From Ectocarpus siliculosus (Eukaryota > Sar > Phaeophyceae > Ectocarpales > Ectocarpaceae): a DNA stretch of 64,000 nucleotides. Location: assembly GCA_000310025.1 (NCBI GenBank), contig FN649727.1:3320516-3384515 (forward strand). Direction: 5' to 3'. This document shows positions 1 through 13,135 of the stretch, piece after piece. Both the position numbers and the translations under genes were made by a program. Position 1 is the first letter of the stretch. Every line of letters starts with the position of its first letter. The notes beneath the pieces are model-generated. The model ran no database searches, was not told the DNA's origin, and was given only the letters and a program-made list of their open reading frames with translations.

Positions 1-3000
1 TACAGCCGCTACCCACGGGTCGGAGGTGCACCAGGAAGAGGAGGCTGCGCGCACTACGGCAGCAAGAGAACAACATGTCCCCGGGCGGGAAACGGAAAGG
101 GGACTTCCTCCTCCTGTTCTACGCGGCGCCGTTTACGCAAGTCTAACCAGGAACATTGCCGCGACCAGAAAAGGAGAGGGTCCTGAATCGAAGAGGGGTT
201 CGTCCGGAAGCGACCGGGTTAACGTGGACACCTCCAATCGCACGTTGGCAGACTCTTTTCTGGCATGGGCCGAAAGAACCGAGGGCCGACTGCGCCACCG
301 TGACGCAAAAGCTGCGAAACATTACCGTCTCGACCGGCTTCGGCACGGCATGTCCGCGTGGGAAAGGCACAGAGCTACCTTCCTCGGTGGCCGCATGGCG
401 GAGGCGTTTGCCGGCCGGTTCGGCATGTCCTCACGGATCTTCGTACGGTTCGCTTTCGAAGCCCTCCGGGCGCATGCCAAGGGCGCGCGCATCGTCTCGA
501 GGAACCGCTCAGCGATGGGAAAGCTTGTCTCCCATTTGGAACGGTTCGGGAGAGCCAGGCTACGGCAGGCGTGGCGGCGGTGGACATTGCCAAAAATGGG
601 ACCGGAGCACTGGCGGCCGGAACACGCCGAGGCCCTGAGGCAGCTGTACCGGCACTGGAGTATGGGGCGGCAGCGGGGGGCGTTGGAAACGTGGCGGCGA
701 CATGAGCTGCGGCAGCACGGGCTTGGCGCTGAGCCCTCCCGTTCTTCCATCCGCACGGCTGGAAGCTTCGCATCATTGAAGGGGAAACTGAAAGCTGCAG
801 GATCATTTGCAAATCTGAAAGCCGCACCCACTTCGAATGCTTCAAAATCGCGGGGATTGGCGCCGCCACCCAAGGGCGTTCGCCAGCAGGAGACCTCTGC
901 AACGACCAGTGCGAGTGGCAAGGACGAGGACAGCTGGGCGGAATGGTTGGGCAACGAGGCTAGCGTCTCCGTCGTGTCTCCGGATGGTGACAGGAGAGGC
1001 CAGATAAAAGTGACAGCAAGCAGCACGACCAACAACAAGACGGTTAATGGATCCTCGGCGTTGTCTCCGACGCGTTCTTTCCGTGGACTGGGGACGGCGA
1101 TCAAGTCCATGAAGTCGTTCCGTGACGGACGAGATAAGAGTCAGGTGAGGCTGATGAGGAGCCAAGACACGGTGGCGTCGGCCTCGTGCACCCCGCTCAA
1201 TTTATCGAAAAGGGCACCACCTGGGCCGTCGGCTGGGCAGTGGAGGCCTCCTCGCTGCCTCTTTGTTGCCCACTGCCCCCAGGACCAGTTCTCACGTAGT
1301 TGCAGAGACGAGAACCACAACTCGATTTGGACGCTTTGTCTTGGTCCAAAGCACTAGGTGGAAAGCAGGGAATACATACACACTACACCGCAGTCAGGCT
1401 GCCATGTCTTATTTCTTCGTGTGCCGCGTGCTCCCGACTATTTCTTTTCACCCAGACACAAAAACAACGTCTACGACCGACGGCCTCCTTTGGTTCGGCT
1501 GCCTTGGCGCCGAGTTCTTCAACGCCGCCGCCGTCCACACCAGACCCTGCTGCCGCCAACGCCGCCATGGGAGCTATTGGCGCGCTGCAGGCTCGGCACT
1601 TTGCCGACAAACGCACCAAGCTCCGTGGTGAAGCCGCTAAGCGGCGATCGAGGGAAAACGCCGCGGCAACGATCCAGAGGGCACTGTTGAGAGCTCCGCG
1701 AGAGCGACGGATCGCCGCAAGAGCCTCCAACAGCGCGTCACTTATCCAGAGGATGTGGAGGCTGCAGTCACGGAGGTGGCGAGCAGGGTTCCGACTGGTC
1801 AGGGCTTGGCGGGCAAGAAATCGAGCTCGCGTCGCAACGCTCGATCGAGCTCTTGTAGAGGCGGCGAGCGAGGGGGACCTGCGTGCAGTGGCGTTCCTGC
1901 TACATGCTCCCGCGGCGACGGTGACGATAGGGTCGTGGGTGAGGTTGGGGGGAGCGGCGGATGTGAACGCGGTGGCAGGAAACGATCACGAAACCGCCCT
2001 GCACGCGGCAGCGGCAGGCTCAGGGGGTTGGAGTGGCGAAGGTCATCGTCATGCGCCGACCACGGGGGTAGAAATTCGTGTCAGGGATGGTGCTGAGTCC
2101 GCTGTTGGCCGAAGGGGTTCCTCCACGCTCGCACCGATGGCCCCAGCAGCAGCCAAGAGCGGCACCAACCTTGCTGGGGATCTCTCAGATGTAGACGGGC
2201 AACGTAACGGCAGTGGTCACTGGTTGAGAGGGCGGGGGCATGCCCCTAACTGGGCCGGTGTCATCCAGGCTCTGGTCGAAGCGGGCGCGGCGGTGGAGGC
2301 GAGAGATAGGAGAGGCTTTACGCCAATGATGACGGCCGGCGAGAAGGGCAGCAGGGAGACGGTCGCGGCTCTTGCGAACATCGGCGCCGAGGTGGACTCA
2401 AAGGAAGTGCGGGGCGGGAAGAGGACGCCGCTTGTTATAGCTGCACAAAAAGCCGTGAGTCTCGTTCGTACGAATATCAAGCAATGCCATACCTTCATCA
2501 CCTTAGTGTTGTATGCCAGTTCGCTGACGTCCCCATGTAAAACCGCCACCGTGGCACGACACGAATCAAAAGGCGCTTTCTCAACCACATTGGGTGCAAT
2601 AAATTGAACTACGCAGAATGCTTCGGCGGCAGCGGCTTTGTTGGAGTATGGTGCAAGGGTAAACCTCACCGTCGGGGACGGTTTAACACCCCTCCACGAG
2701 GCCGTTGGGGCGGGAAGCATAGACGTCGCGGAGATGCTGGTGCGCGCCGGGGCGAACGTGAGTACTTTCGTGTTTGCCTTGTTTCGCCTATGATCATATA
2801 GGACGAGGGAAATCGGTCGTTACATGGATGAACTTGAGAACCAGCTTCGAAGCCATCTGTGCATGCCCTACTTCGGTACCTTCGCACCGCGGCATGAAAC
2901 GCTCGTCTCAACTTCCGTCTACTACCACAAGCTTGAATATCTTGGATATCCGTCTATCTTGCCCTACTCGAAGAAAAATAATGCGCTGTGACACAGTTCA

Positions 3001-5387
3001 AGCACGTTGCGGTTGTCGCCAGAATTACTCAGAGAGCGCGATTTGCCTTTGTTTTGAAACTACTTTCAAGTTCTCATACTTCCTATCGTTGTTGTAAGCT
3101 CAACAGCGGCCGTGAGTGTTTGGATGATAGTTTCGATACCGTGCTGTTGTGTTTGACGGAAATCACCAACATAGGTGAACGCAACGAACGAGTCGGCGGG
3201 AATGACGCCGCTTCACCTGGCGGTCGCCAACGATCAGCACGCCGCCGCGCGGCTTCTCGTCCACTCCGGAGCGAACGTCTGCCTTCCAGATGCTCGCGGC
3301 CTCACTTGCCTTCGGCTGACCATCGAGATGGCCGACGCCCCCACGGTGGCGCTCCTGCTTGCGGCGGAACCTCCGGCGGACCTCAGCGTCACAGACGAGG
3401 TGATTGTGAACAAACCCGGCATGCAGGCAATGTAGGGGTTTCCTACCAGAACGAGGTTGTATACCAAGAAAAGTCCATGTACACAGGTGCGCAAGTGACA
3501 ACAATATTGTGTTCGGTGGCGTGCGCAGAGTGGAGCTCCGCGGTCTTGACCGTCGTGGTATATATCGCATGCAGGTCAACGTCGAGAGCACCGTAGGTTC
3601 ACGCAACGGCATGATCTGTAAATTTCGACTGTGGTCTGTTGTGTCGGTTCGCAATCCCCAACAGAGGATGCTAGCAGTGGGGGAAGGGAAAGTCGAGAAA
3701 AACCCTTGGTTGCAGACTATGGAAGTGGACCAGGTGTACATTTCCTATGGTGCAGTACTTTCGAAATTCGTGGTGACGATAGTACCTGATAACAAGTGCA
3801 AAGCGAGTCGGTTCATCAGCCCTTTCTGCACTACAAGAATACGCTGTCTCCTTCGAGTTTCTATCTACGCACCTACAACCGCGACCCGCGCCACGGCGCC
3901 CATCCGTCACTCTCCTTCCCCCGACGCTATGAATCATGACACAGAACGGAGGAACCGTCCTCCACGCTGCATGTAGGCTGGGCCTTACCGACATAGCGCG
4001 GCTATTGCTGGAGCACGGGGCGGACCCGCACGTCAGGGACGCCCGCGGAAGGACCCCTGAGCTGGTAGCGCTCGATCTTGACCATGGCGACTGTGCGGGA
4101 CTCTTCTACAACGTCGACATACACAGTTATACTCCACACGATGGCGGTGTTGGTAGTGACAATTCGTCCAAGGAAAGTGCACAACGGGACGGAGAGGCAA
4201 GAGGAGAAGACAACCGCAGGAAGGAAAACAGGCACGACGGCGAGCGCGGTATCGGCGGCAGTAACAGCGACGATGACAGTGGGACTGACACAGCGCAAGG
4301 GCCAGCGGGAGGCGCGGCGGGCCAGGAGGAGGAGGAGGAGCAATGGGATAGAGATACCGCATATCAAGAGCGGGAAGAAACGGAGGAAGAGGGAGCATGG
4401 GTCGCTGATAACCTTCGCGAGGGCTTCGCCGAGGCCGTTGCAGCCGCTCGGCGCGCTTCCTCCTTGTCGATGCCGGCGCAGGACCAGGCGGAGGTCGAGG
4501 GGTCGAGCTATATCGGTGAATACGCCGAAGGGGCGCTTAACACGGAAAAATCGAAGAGCTACGAGAGCAAGGGTTGGGATGAGGGCAACGGTAGGGGTGG
4601 CGTCGACGCGGAAGAAGAAGGATCCGAGTGGATATGGTCCGAGGCGGAAGGTTGGATCCGCGGTGCAGGCAGCGGTAGTGGCGACCCTGCCGCGTCTCGA
4701 GCCCAACCCCCAGAGGCAATCAACGAAGAGAACCGCGGCCCAGGTACTACAGAAGCAGCATCAGTGGCAGATGACCTGTACACCGAGCCCCACCAGAGCG
4801 CGGATTGGCAACAGTCATATGATTATTCAAGGTACGGGGCGAGTAACAGCGGTAGCGATAGCAACAACCCGGGCTACCGGAACAGCTGGGCGGAAAATGA
4901 ACGTGACCGTGGCACCGAACTCGAGCGACAAGAGGGCGCGGAAGAGGGGGGAGATGACGGTGGTGGAGGGTCCTTCGAAGCTACGATTGACGCCGAGTCG
5001 GCATCACCAGGAATAGAGGAGGGGCAAGAGCAAGGAGCGAACAAGTCCTTTCATCCGAACGCCGATGGCATCAACGACGTTGCAGCAGGCGATGACGCCG
5101 TGGGTCTCGATCACGAGGATGGCGACAAAAGTGGCCACGGCACATCCGGAAGCTTGGAAGGTAGCGTGGAGGGCATGGCCGCAACTGCACGGATCAGCAA
5201 TGGCAATGCTAACCATCGGCCAAGTAACGCGTTTGGCACCATCGTCGAGGCGGCCAAAGCGAGGAAACGTTGGATACCTCAGCTGGACGAAGTATCCGGC
5301 AGCGTCTACTACCAGAACGAGGAATCCGGGCTGACTCAGTGGGACGTGCCTGAAGATGCAGTAGTCGTTGCGGCTGAAGACGGATGA
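1..5387 (+). CDS. Ankyrin-repeat protein with Trp-rich helical N-terminus, IQ-like motifs and C-terminal WW domain (5' partial)
   Basis: Exons read as 2-1144, 1456-2454, 2617-2757, 3175-3399 and 3945-5387. All junctions are GT-AG and phase 0, and the stop is TGA at 5385. The frame is open to the left edge, so the true start is probably outside the window. The first exon encodes a basic helical stretch with regularly spaced Trp residues (for example LRQAWRRWTLP and ALETWRRHEL), which resembles Sfi1-type repeats. Exon 2 has IQ-like segments (AAATIQRALLR and ASLIQRMWRLQ) followed by ankyrin repeats (GFTPMMTAGEKGSRETVAAL). Exons 3, 4 and 5 continue ankyrin units one after another: GLTPLHEAVGAGS, GMTPLHLAVAND and NGGTVLHAACRLG with LLLEHGADP. 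A long acidic, low-complexity region follows. A WW domain ends the protein, with its two Trp in KRWIPQLDEVSG and LTQWDVPED. Ankyrin and WW domains bind proteins; IQ motifs bind calmodulin. A scaffold role is inference. Confidence 0.85.
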
Positions 5388-7477
5388 CGCTCACCACGTA
5401 TCATCAGTACACCGTCGATAGTGCTGCACACAACGTGTAGGGATTTTCCGTTCTTCGAAGTGACATTCGCTGCCCCCCCCCTTCCCCCGTTACCCGTAGA
5501 ACAGAAACAAGCTTGTCAGAACCGCATTAATGATGCCGCATGGATGTTGTGCGCTGGCGATTGGTGATCCCCAATTCTACATGCGCCTCTGCACGGACAC
5601 GCGCACGTTTGCCCTGCTGTTCGTTTTGAACATCTGGACGAGGGAAAACGTTTGGTTTCGTGTTGCGCCTTCCTGGACGTTGCCGTGTGTCACTTTAAGC
5701 AAAAGACGTGGCTACAGTTGACAAAAAAACATTTTACGCATACGTGCAGGAGACATCCCTCGTTTTCTGGCTGGGCCTCGTGGTGATTTGATACATGGCA
5801 AGAAGAGAGTATTTTGGTGTATTTTGCCTGTTCGAACCCCCAAAACGAAACGCCGGGGAAGACCTTCCCTATCTTTGCGACCCGGTTCGCCCATGTGGGC
5901 GTTGGTGTGGGCGGAACCGGAAGCTGAGAGACAGGTAGTAGTTTTTTTGCATGTCCGAAGGTGACTATCGATGCACTCCCAGCTTGACGCGGAGTTAAAG
6001 AGAGTCAGTCCTCGAAAATGAGGGTTTCAACAGCAAGTTGGACTTTTGGGGCTATCGGGCTTCCCTTCAAACCGTGGCCAGCTTTTTTATTCTACCTATC
6101 ATCTCGTGGGAGGTTTCCCTTGGGAGCACCAACAACGGACGGAACATTTTTCACGTCTCACACCGTGCCCAAATAGCGGTATGAGTCCACGATGTTTGCC
6201 TGGCCGCCGCCACGTTCGACAAACGCCAGTCACTAAAATAGGAAAGGTTTCGACAGGGCGGCCACCCGGACACTCTCCCATGGACACTCCCCCATTCGTG
6301 TTCGTAACAACCCTAAACGGTTGTTGAAACGACTGGAGATGCAACGTGGCGCACGGAGGTGTCGTTGGCATCGTCGCCGCTCCGCACCCCTGCAGCTACA
6401 GGCACCAGGCACAACATTGCTTTAACACGTTCGTTCATGGCCTGCTTCCTCAGCTCAAATAAATGGATCCACGGAGGGCAGAGGACAAACGTGCTCCCTT
6501 CTAAACTCTTACATCACAATCACGCCCAGTCACATCGCCTAGCAACATCAATGAAAGCTCAATTTACAGCAGTCTCTCTCGAGTGTTGCCGGTGAGCGTA
6601 GTGTGGTTCGTCGGCAAGTCCACACCACAATCGGCCTCCTCCCGGCTCTCTCACGCACGCACCAACCCACCCACCCTCAATCAACTACTTCACGGTGTAC
6701 GGTGCAATTGCTTCGTCCCCCAGTCTTTGTAGATTATTTTGTCGTTTCGGTCTGAGGGTTCGATTCCCCGGCACCTGAATGTTGAGCACGTCAAGCGAAG
6801 AGAGGGCGGATGGCGGGCAGAGAAACCGGAGGGGGTGAGAGGGCGAAGGGAGTGGTGAGGGAAAAACACGCCTCAAAATACACGCCGGACCTTCTTAGTG
6901 TTGGTATGGTGCGCATTGCACTCAATACTCTCGCAACGAGGAGCAATCGTAGAAAAAAGGCGGAGGCTTCAAGAAGTGGAAGGCAGGAGGACTATAATAG
7001 TTATTCTCGCACACCATTTTGGAAACGTTCACCAGAGTAATATGTTCTGAGACAGAGATGAGCAAGGCGGCTCTTCAACGGATCAAACTCACGTCAACCC
7101 ACCCTACTTGGCCATCCGGGCATTTCGGAATAAATTGATTTGTCTCGTTCGATCCAACGTAACGGTTTGGGTTGGGAATGGGTTTGGTCGTTCAAAGACA
7201 GCTGGCTCACCCCGACCGCATCAACGCACAAATTCCACATCGATCAGTACGAATCCTGAGCATCGTGCCGCTATGATCGACAAAGGGACATGCTCGTCGC
7301 TTTCTCTTCGGACCAAACGGTGTCAAGTTCAAACAGCGGACACTGACTCGGTTCAGGGTTGGGTTGGCACAAATAAGGAGGAGTACAACAAAATTCGGGG
7401 ATATTTCATTCAGAACTTGAGTGCTCGGAGGAGGGCTCGCTAATCTGACGTTCCTAAAGCGGGATGCGTAGCGCCAC
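5388..7477. other. Intergenic spacer between convergent genes
   Basis: This 2.1 kb lies between the 3' end of the ankyrin gene and the 3' end of the minus-strand WW/EF-hand gene. I see only short frames with no recognisable domain, a poly-C tract near 5473 and no convincing RNA gene. Both flanking UTRs and polyadenylation sites should be here. Confidence 0.5.
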
Positions 7478-10400
7478 TTACCCGCAGAGGCAGAACTTGC
7501 CGTGGCTTGCACGACCACCGCCGGAAACAACCGTACCCGAACCGGCGGCTCCATTCTTTTGCCTTGCCTTGAGGGTGTTCAACTGGCCCTTGAGAACGTC
7601 GAACTTCCTGTCGTCGTCGCCTTGCAGGTGCCTGTCGACACAAAGGTGGAGACGCCGACGACAAGGTCCAAACCCCCCGAATTGAAGGCAGTAGGGTGTA
7701 TGGGATTCTGGTTGTTTCGGGTGGTTCTCTTCAACATATCTCTCTTCTCTCCATCCTGACTCGTCGAGGTCTGGATATATTGAAATATTGTCCCTCAAAA
7801 GGCCTGAGCAACAACTTACGAGAGATTCTGGACAACCAGAACGAGTCGTGCAAGAGGTACACAAGCCGGTGATGGTAGAATGTCTCGCATGGGGTGACTT
7901 TGGAAGCGGGACATATAGGAGCTCCCACCTGTTTATTCTGCCCCACCCAAGGCTGGCTCTGCCGTTCTTAACGGCGGACATCATCACGGTGAATTCTTCG
8001 AAGTCGATGCAGTCGCTGCCGTCATGGTCGACCTTTGAAAACAAAGCACACCGACAGCGAGACGACATACGAAGGGTTTAGGCATCAGCATGTTTGCCGC
8101 AATACGCATTGTCAACTACCGCAGAGGAGAAAATAGGTTTAGGGTGCATGCCATGCAGTTTCGACAAGATGCTAAACCACCTCATCCTGGACGATGATGT
8201 TGAACGCTCGTCCCCCTTCCTAGCCCTCGAGACGGGTTCCATCTTTCAGTGAGCCTGCCACGCGCCTGCACCTGTACCGAAGGCCATCCTAGCGTCCGTA
8301 CGAAGCATGTTCCAGCGGAGAACTTTCTCAAACGATGGAAGTGCTTTCTAATGGTGGATGGAAGTAGAGAAGAAGCAGTGTCGACGAGCTCCGAGGCATT
8401 TATTTATCTCTGGCGCACAATATGCGTAAGGAATTGTGTTCCTGCTGCACACCTCACGGATAAGAGCTTTGAGACGTCCTGGGGGTACGGCCTCTCCGAA
8501 AGACTTGAGGACTAGGCCTAGCTCGTCGGCGTCTATGGTGCCGTTGCCGTCGAGGTCCATCTTGGCGAAGGCTTTCCTGTACACGAAAACAAATAAGGAC
8601 CATGTGGACATGGAGTTATCCTATCACCTGTAGACAGATGGGCCCGCGTCGGCAAGGGGTCTTCTTCGCACCACTTAATATTCTTCTGCGCAGGTGTACC
8701 GTGAAAGCAATGCACATGATATATTTTTTCCCAACGCACTTACTGCAGACCCGCCAGCTCTTCCTCGCTGAAGGTCGTCTTCAGGAGGTCCTGCCTTAGT
8801 TTGTCGTTGAGGAAGAATTTCACCTACGCAGAACGGTTCCAAGGCGTTGATGGTCTTGTTTTCGTTCAAAGCGCCGGGTGAAACGAGAAAAAGCAGGAGT
8901 CCTGGAGATGAGCTCTGAGCGAGCCTTTACCACATGCACACAAAATCGTCTCATGAGCCAAGGTCAAAATTTTTCTAGCTGACTTCGTTGAAGACATGGA
9001 GATTAAGGGCACAGCTGCTGCAAGATGTGTTAACATCGGCTCCACGAAGACAGCATCAGGGCAGATAGATGCGAGAAGAAGCCAGTTGACCGTATGATAA
9101 GCATTTCTACGTGAGACACCAACAAAATGCACACACGCAGAACTGACTCTTGAAGACGAGGAATTGTGCTGTTTTCTTGATAATCATAGCCACTCAAGGA
9201 GGCAAGCAGCATCATAATCGTACTAACTTCGCGGGGTTGTGGAGCGAGTCTTGAGTTCAGAGTTACGTAGGTCCATCAAGGTTCGGGTGCCACCATCCGG
9301 AACAATGTATCGATGGAAAGGCATTTAATTTGGGGAGTGGTATTCCTCCGGTTCGACCTTGGAACCCTTTTGTTGTGTGCAGGTACCGAGTTTTCATCGG
9401 CCCACGGAGCGTGATGTTCTTTGTCGTGCTGTCGCATGGCAACGATTTCCGTTGGCTCAACCCCCTGGCTTTTCCTACCTCCGCAGGCATCGTCCAAGAC
9501 GCCTGGCCGGTGTCCTTGTTGACGAAGTACGCTCGCCGGACGACCGGGTGCACGAGCTTTTCCCAGTTGCCCATGCGCTTCCCGGGGTCTTGTTCTATCA
9601 GGGCTAGCTTTCTCGAGGACACGCTGTTCGGCGTCACGCTGACAAGGAAGAATCCGACGCGAACGAGCGAACGCTTGTCTTGGCTGGTTGAGCAAAAGCA
9701 CCGAATTGCATCGTGTGTAGGTATCGACCTTCTAACGACGACTGCGGTAGAGCTTCATGCTACACCCCCTTGTCAAAATTTAGGGGGAAATGCGACCACT
9801 ATTTCCAAAGAGATCCCCCTTGTCAAAGTTTAGGGAAAGATGCGACCACTATCGCCAAACAGATCCGATCCAGCCTGTCCGGCAAAAAGAACTCAAGGAC
9901 GGACACCCACCGCCTCCGACTGTGTTTGGAGGTTAGTAGTGTGGATATAAACGAGCCTATGGATATTCCGCGAGAACCCAAACAACACACCGCCCACAGC
10001 GTGATCGATGTTTAGGATCGAGCAGGACCGTGCCCCACAAAACCTAGCAGACATATGACGACGGCGACTAAAATCCAGAATCCGCGATTAGTTGTTGAAA
10101 GCAAAGGAACAGGGTCGCTTGCGAAGACAGCTTTTCATGCGCGCAGGCATACCTCGCCACCATGGCGTCCCACACCCGCCTCCCGATGGACCTCCTCGTG
10201 CTCTTGGGACCCTTGATGCCCCACAGCAGGGCCAAGAACTGCCTGTAAGTCACGCTGGGCAAGTCCCTCCCGCCCTTCACGCCTTCCCAGCCTTCCGCCT
10301 TCAGCCGTCGTACCACCTGGCTCCAAAAAGAGAGAGGCCAACGAACAAAGCGTCACTCACTGGGACTTAAACCGAGAAATACAGCTGTAGTGCGATACCT

Positions 10401-13135
10401 CGTGAATGACTACTATTATTATAATAGACACCCCCAGAAGAGCGTTTTGTGATTTGATTCAAGAACACGTCGATGTTGCATCACTCATTCGACAGGTGAC
10501 ATGGAATTATACAAACAAGGTACCGGTACCCGTTGCTCACGCGGCTTCAACGAAAAACACTTCTAGTGGCTATCACTCAAGTTGTGGTGTACCAGATGCT
10601 CTGCACAACGCTCGATAGGGAGGACATTTGATTTACTATTAGAATAGTACCTCGCAGGGACTTTCGAGACGTGCCCCCATTGGTTCGGACAGTTTTAACT
10701 CGGTTTCTTCTACCTCGTTATGGCGGGCAGCAGCGGCGAAACGGCATTTCGGGTGATGTTGTTGCCAACAGCGCAACAGACGGAGGTGAAGAAAAGACTC
10801 TCACACACACACACACCTCGACCTCGCGGAGAGGCTCTCCTATCCTCGGAAGCACGTCCATTATGTCGTCGATCGCCACCAACGTGCTGCTCTGCATTTC
10901 CGCCATTGTTCGGAACTCCTGCTTTTGTTTGTTGGACATGTTTAAAGTTTGGCTTCATTCGCTTGGGCAAGGCATGGGGAAAGCATGGCAAATATTATCG
11001 AACGATCGATGAAGAAACGAGATAGGCCCTCAACTCAGACCTTCGTGCCTACAGTTGGTTTCACACCCATTGAAGCTACACCATGGCCCACTCCATGTGG
11101 ATGAAAGTGTTACTGGATTCCGTCCACAATAGTTTCGTACACGCGTGAATTCGCGTGCGAGGGTAGCATGCTACGGATCGGAGGGAATCTCTAGAACAAC
11201 GGTAATATGCCTGTTAGAGCTGTTCCTTGCTTGAGTTCAGTTGCGGTGTTGATATTCGCCAGGCCGCTTATGCAAGTGTGAGACACAACAAGCTTACCTC
11301 GGAAAGGGTCTCTGTTTCCTCCGGCGTAAACCTGAGGAACAGGTCGGTCTCGACGAAGTAAGGGTTGCACTCCGGCCTTTCCGAGCTCGTCTGGCCCGTC
11401 TTGACGTTCGTGTACACCGACTGCGTGTGGTTTGTGGAAAAGAAGCACGAGAAATGACACCGGTTTCGTTCTAGGGTATCCTCGAGCAAGGACACGCAAA
11501 CGTTCTCGGAAGAACCCGGTTGAGACTCTGCAACAGCGAGACACACCTTTGACAGTAACAGTTATGGCATTGAACCTTGCATTTCAGAAACGCTTGAGTT
11601 TACTGTGATGCTTTTGAAACCGTTGTGATATTGTGTGTGCCACAGGAGCACCTTTGTACGATTCTGAAACGCGGTGGTGAGAATGTCAACGCATTTTGTC
11701 GAGAAGCCAATGGCATATCAATAAGCTGCTTGCCAGGAAGAGTGGTTTTGGTACACTTTGCGTTCGTTCGCCCCCCCGCATCGCCCTGCTCTCCGTGAAC
11801 GCCGGAGTTTGTTGATGAGGTCGTTGCTTTGACTCCACGTTAATCACACCACAACGTGTAGCAACCATACCTTGCCGGTGGTGGCGTTGAATTTTTCCTT
11901 CCAACCCTCGGGCAGCGGCTCGTTCGGACGCACAGCCACGGAGGGCTCGCTCTCCGCGCTGTCGCCTTCGACTGTCCTCGAAGCGACCGTGAACCTGCCG
12001 TCGGGGAGAAGGGCGTGGAGAAGACGACAACAAGACCAAAAGAGGATGGCTTGGAACAGACACGAAGACTTTCCAAGGAATTCAAGGAATCGTGCACTTG
12101 CCGTGTCTTTTACAAGCGCGTCATGAGTCAAAATAAATCGGGGCAACAAGAATATTCGAACAGGCCTTGGACACGAAAAATACAGTCATGCACGAGTCCG
12201 TGGGAAACGGGGGCGATTACACGAGTGCGAGAATTGATAGCACAAGCAGCCCTAATCAATTCAGATAATTGAGAGTAACGTCACCTGTAGACAAGCCCGT
12301 TTGACAATGCTTTCACGGCGGTAGACACGGCCTTGGCGTCGTCTACGCTCGTAGCCCCTTTCTTGTGCCACTCGCGGCCATCCAGTCGGTAGCGGTACAC
12401 GACGAATCCAATCGGCACGAGAGGCGAACGTTTCTCCTCGTCGCCTGCCACCGAACTTTCCACGGCGCGACCCCCACTTCCTCCTCGTCCGTTTCCGCCC
12501 TTTGTATTGGTTGTTGTTGCTTTCGTGTTTCCCCCAGTGTGCTGCGGCCCTTCTCTTTCTTCTGGCGAGGATGGCAGTTTCCACCAAACAACAGCTCCTT
12601 GGTTCTGAGCGACGGCCTCGACGTGCGTGGGGGGCAACCCGTACGCTGTTTTTTGGTGCCCATCCGAGAGGGTAACGTGGGGAAATGTTTCTCTGGGTGA
12701 ATGCAAACACCGCCGCACTATCACAAAAGTGCCCGACCTAACTCAGGAGCGTCATTGCTGGGATCGGCCATGTAGATTTTTTCCTCAACCCGTCCGTCGG
12801 CATGCTAGTACACTCTATCTAATGATCCCGTTACGATTGGATAGGCGCGCGTTTTCTACTTGGCACGGGATAAGAAGGGTCACAAGACAAAACAGCAACG
12901 ACCACAATGGCTACAACGACGATGTTAGCAAAAACATCAACATCATATAGCTCACTCTTCCTCCGCTTCCGAGGGTCTTCGGGCGGAAGGTTTGGGGATA
13001 TGCTGTTTGGCGCGTCGGCGAGGGTCCAGAACGTCTCTTTGGTCTCCTTGTCGTAGTAGTAGTGCTTGCCGGTAGCCTTGTCCAGAACACGCTTGAAGCG
13101 AGAAGGTGCGGCCTCTTCTCCCTCGCCTCCAGCTA
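7478..13135 (-). CDS. Multidomain WW / fibronectin-III / EF-hand protein (5' end unresolved)
   Basis: Eleven exons, in coding order: 12956-13135, 12285-12690, 11871-11994, 11298-11420, 10817-10918, 10153-10316, 9479-9638, 8744-8823, 8453-8576, 7929-8032 and 7478-7631. Phases agree at each junction, giving about 572 residues ending in KFCLCG and a TAA stop. Domains in order: WW 1 (RVLDKATGKHYYYDKETKE then TFWTLAD); a fibronectin-III-like domain from GLPPTHVEAVAQ to LVYRFTVASR, joined across an intron; WW 2, also split by an intron (LPEGWKEKFNATTGK then SVYTNVKTGQTSSERP), whose second Trp is replaced; an undefined helical region; WW 3 (NWEKLVHP to ASWTMPAE); and an EF-hand pair with loops DLDGNGTIDADE and DHDGSDCIDFEE, both with canonical ligands. 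A calcium-regulated adaptor is the simplest inference. Exon 1 starts out of phase, so at least one upstream exon is missing. Confidence 0.8.
9765..9864. repeat. Two-copy 50-bp tandem repeat in an intron
   Basis: Two imperfect copies with a 50-base period. The block TGTCAAA(A/G)TTTAGGG recurs at 9771 and 9821, and ATGCGACCACTAT recurs 50 bases apart. It lies in the intron between 10153 and 9638 of the WW/EF-hand gene. Confidence 0.8.

Noticed and set aside
5828..5842. GTTCGAACC-like tRNA B-box sequence
   Set aside because: No cloverleaf can be drawn around it.
6763..6782. GGTTCGATTCCCCGGCACC near 6757-6776 looks like a tRNA T-arm and acceptor end.
   Set aside because: The T-stem pairs poorly and no matching 5' acceptor strand, D-arm or anticodon arm is found within 90 bases upstream. 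At most a tRNA-like scrap.
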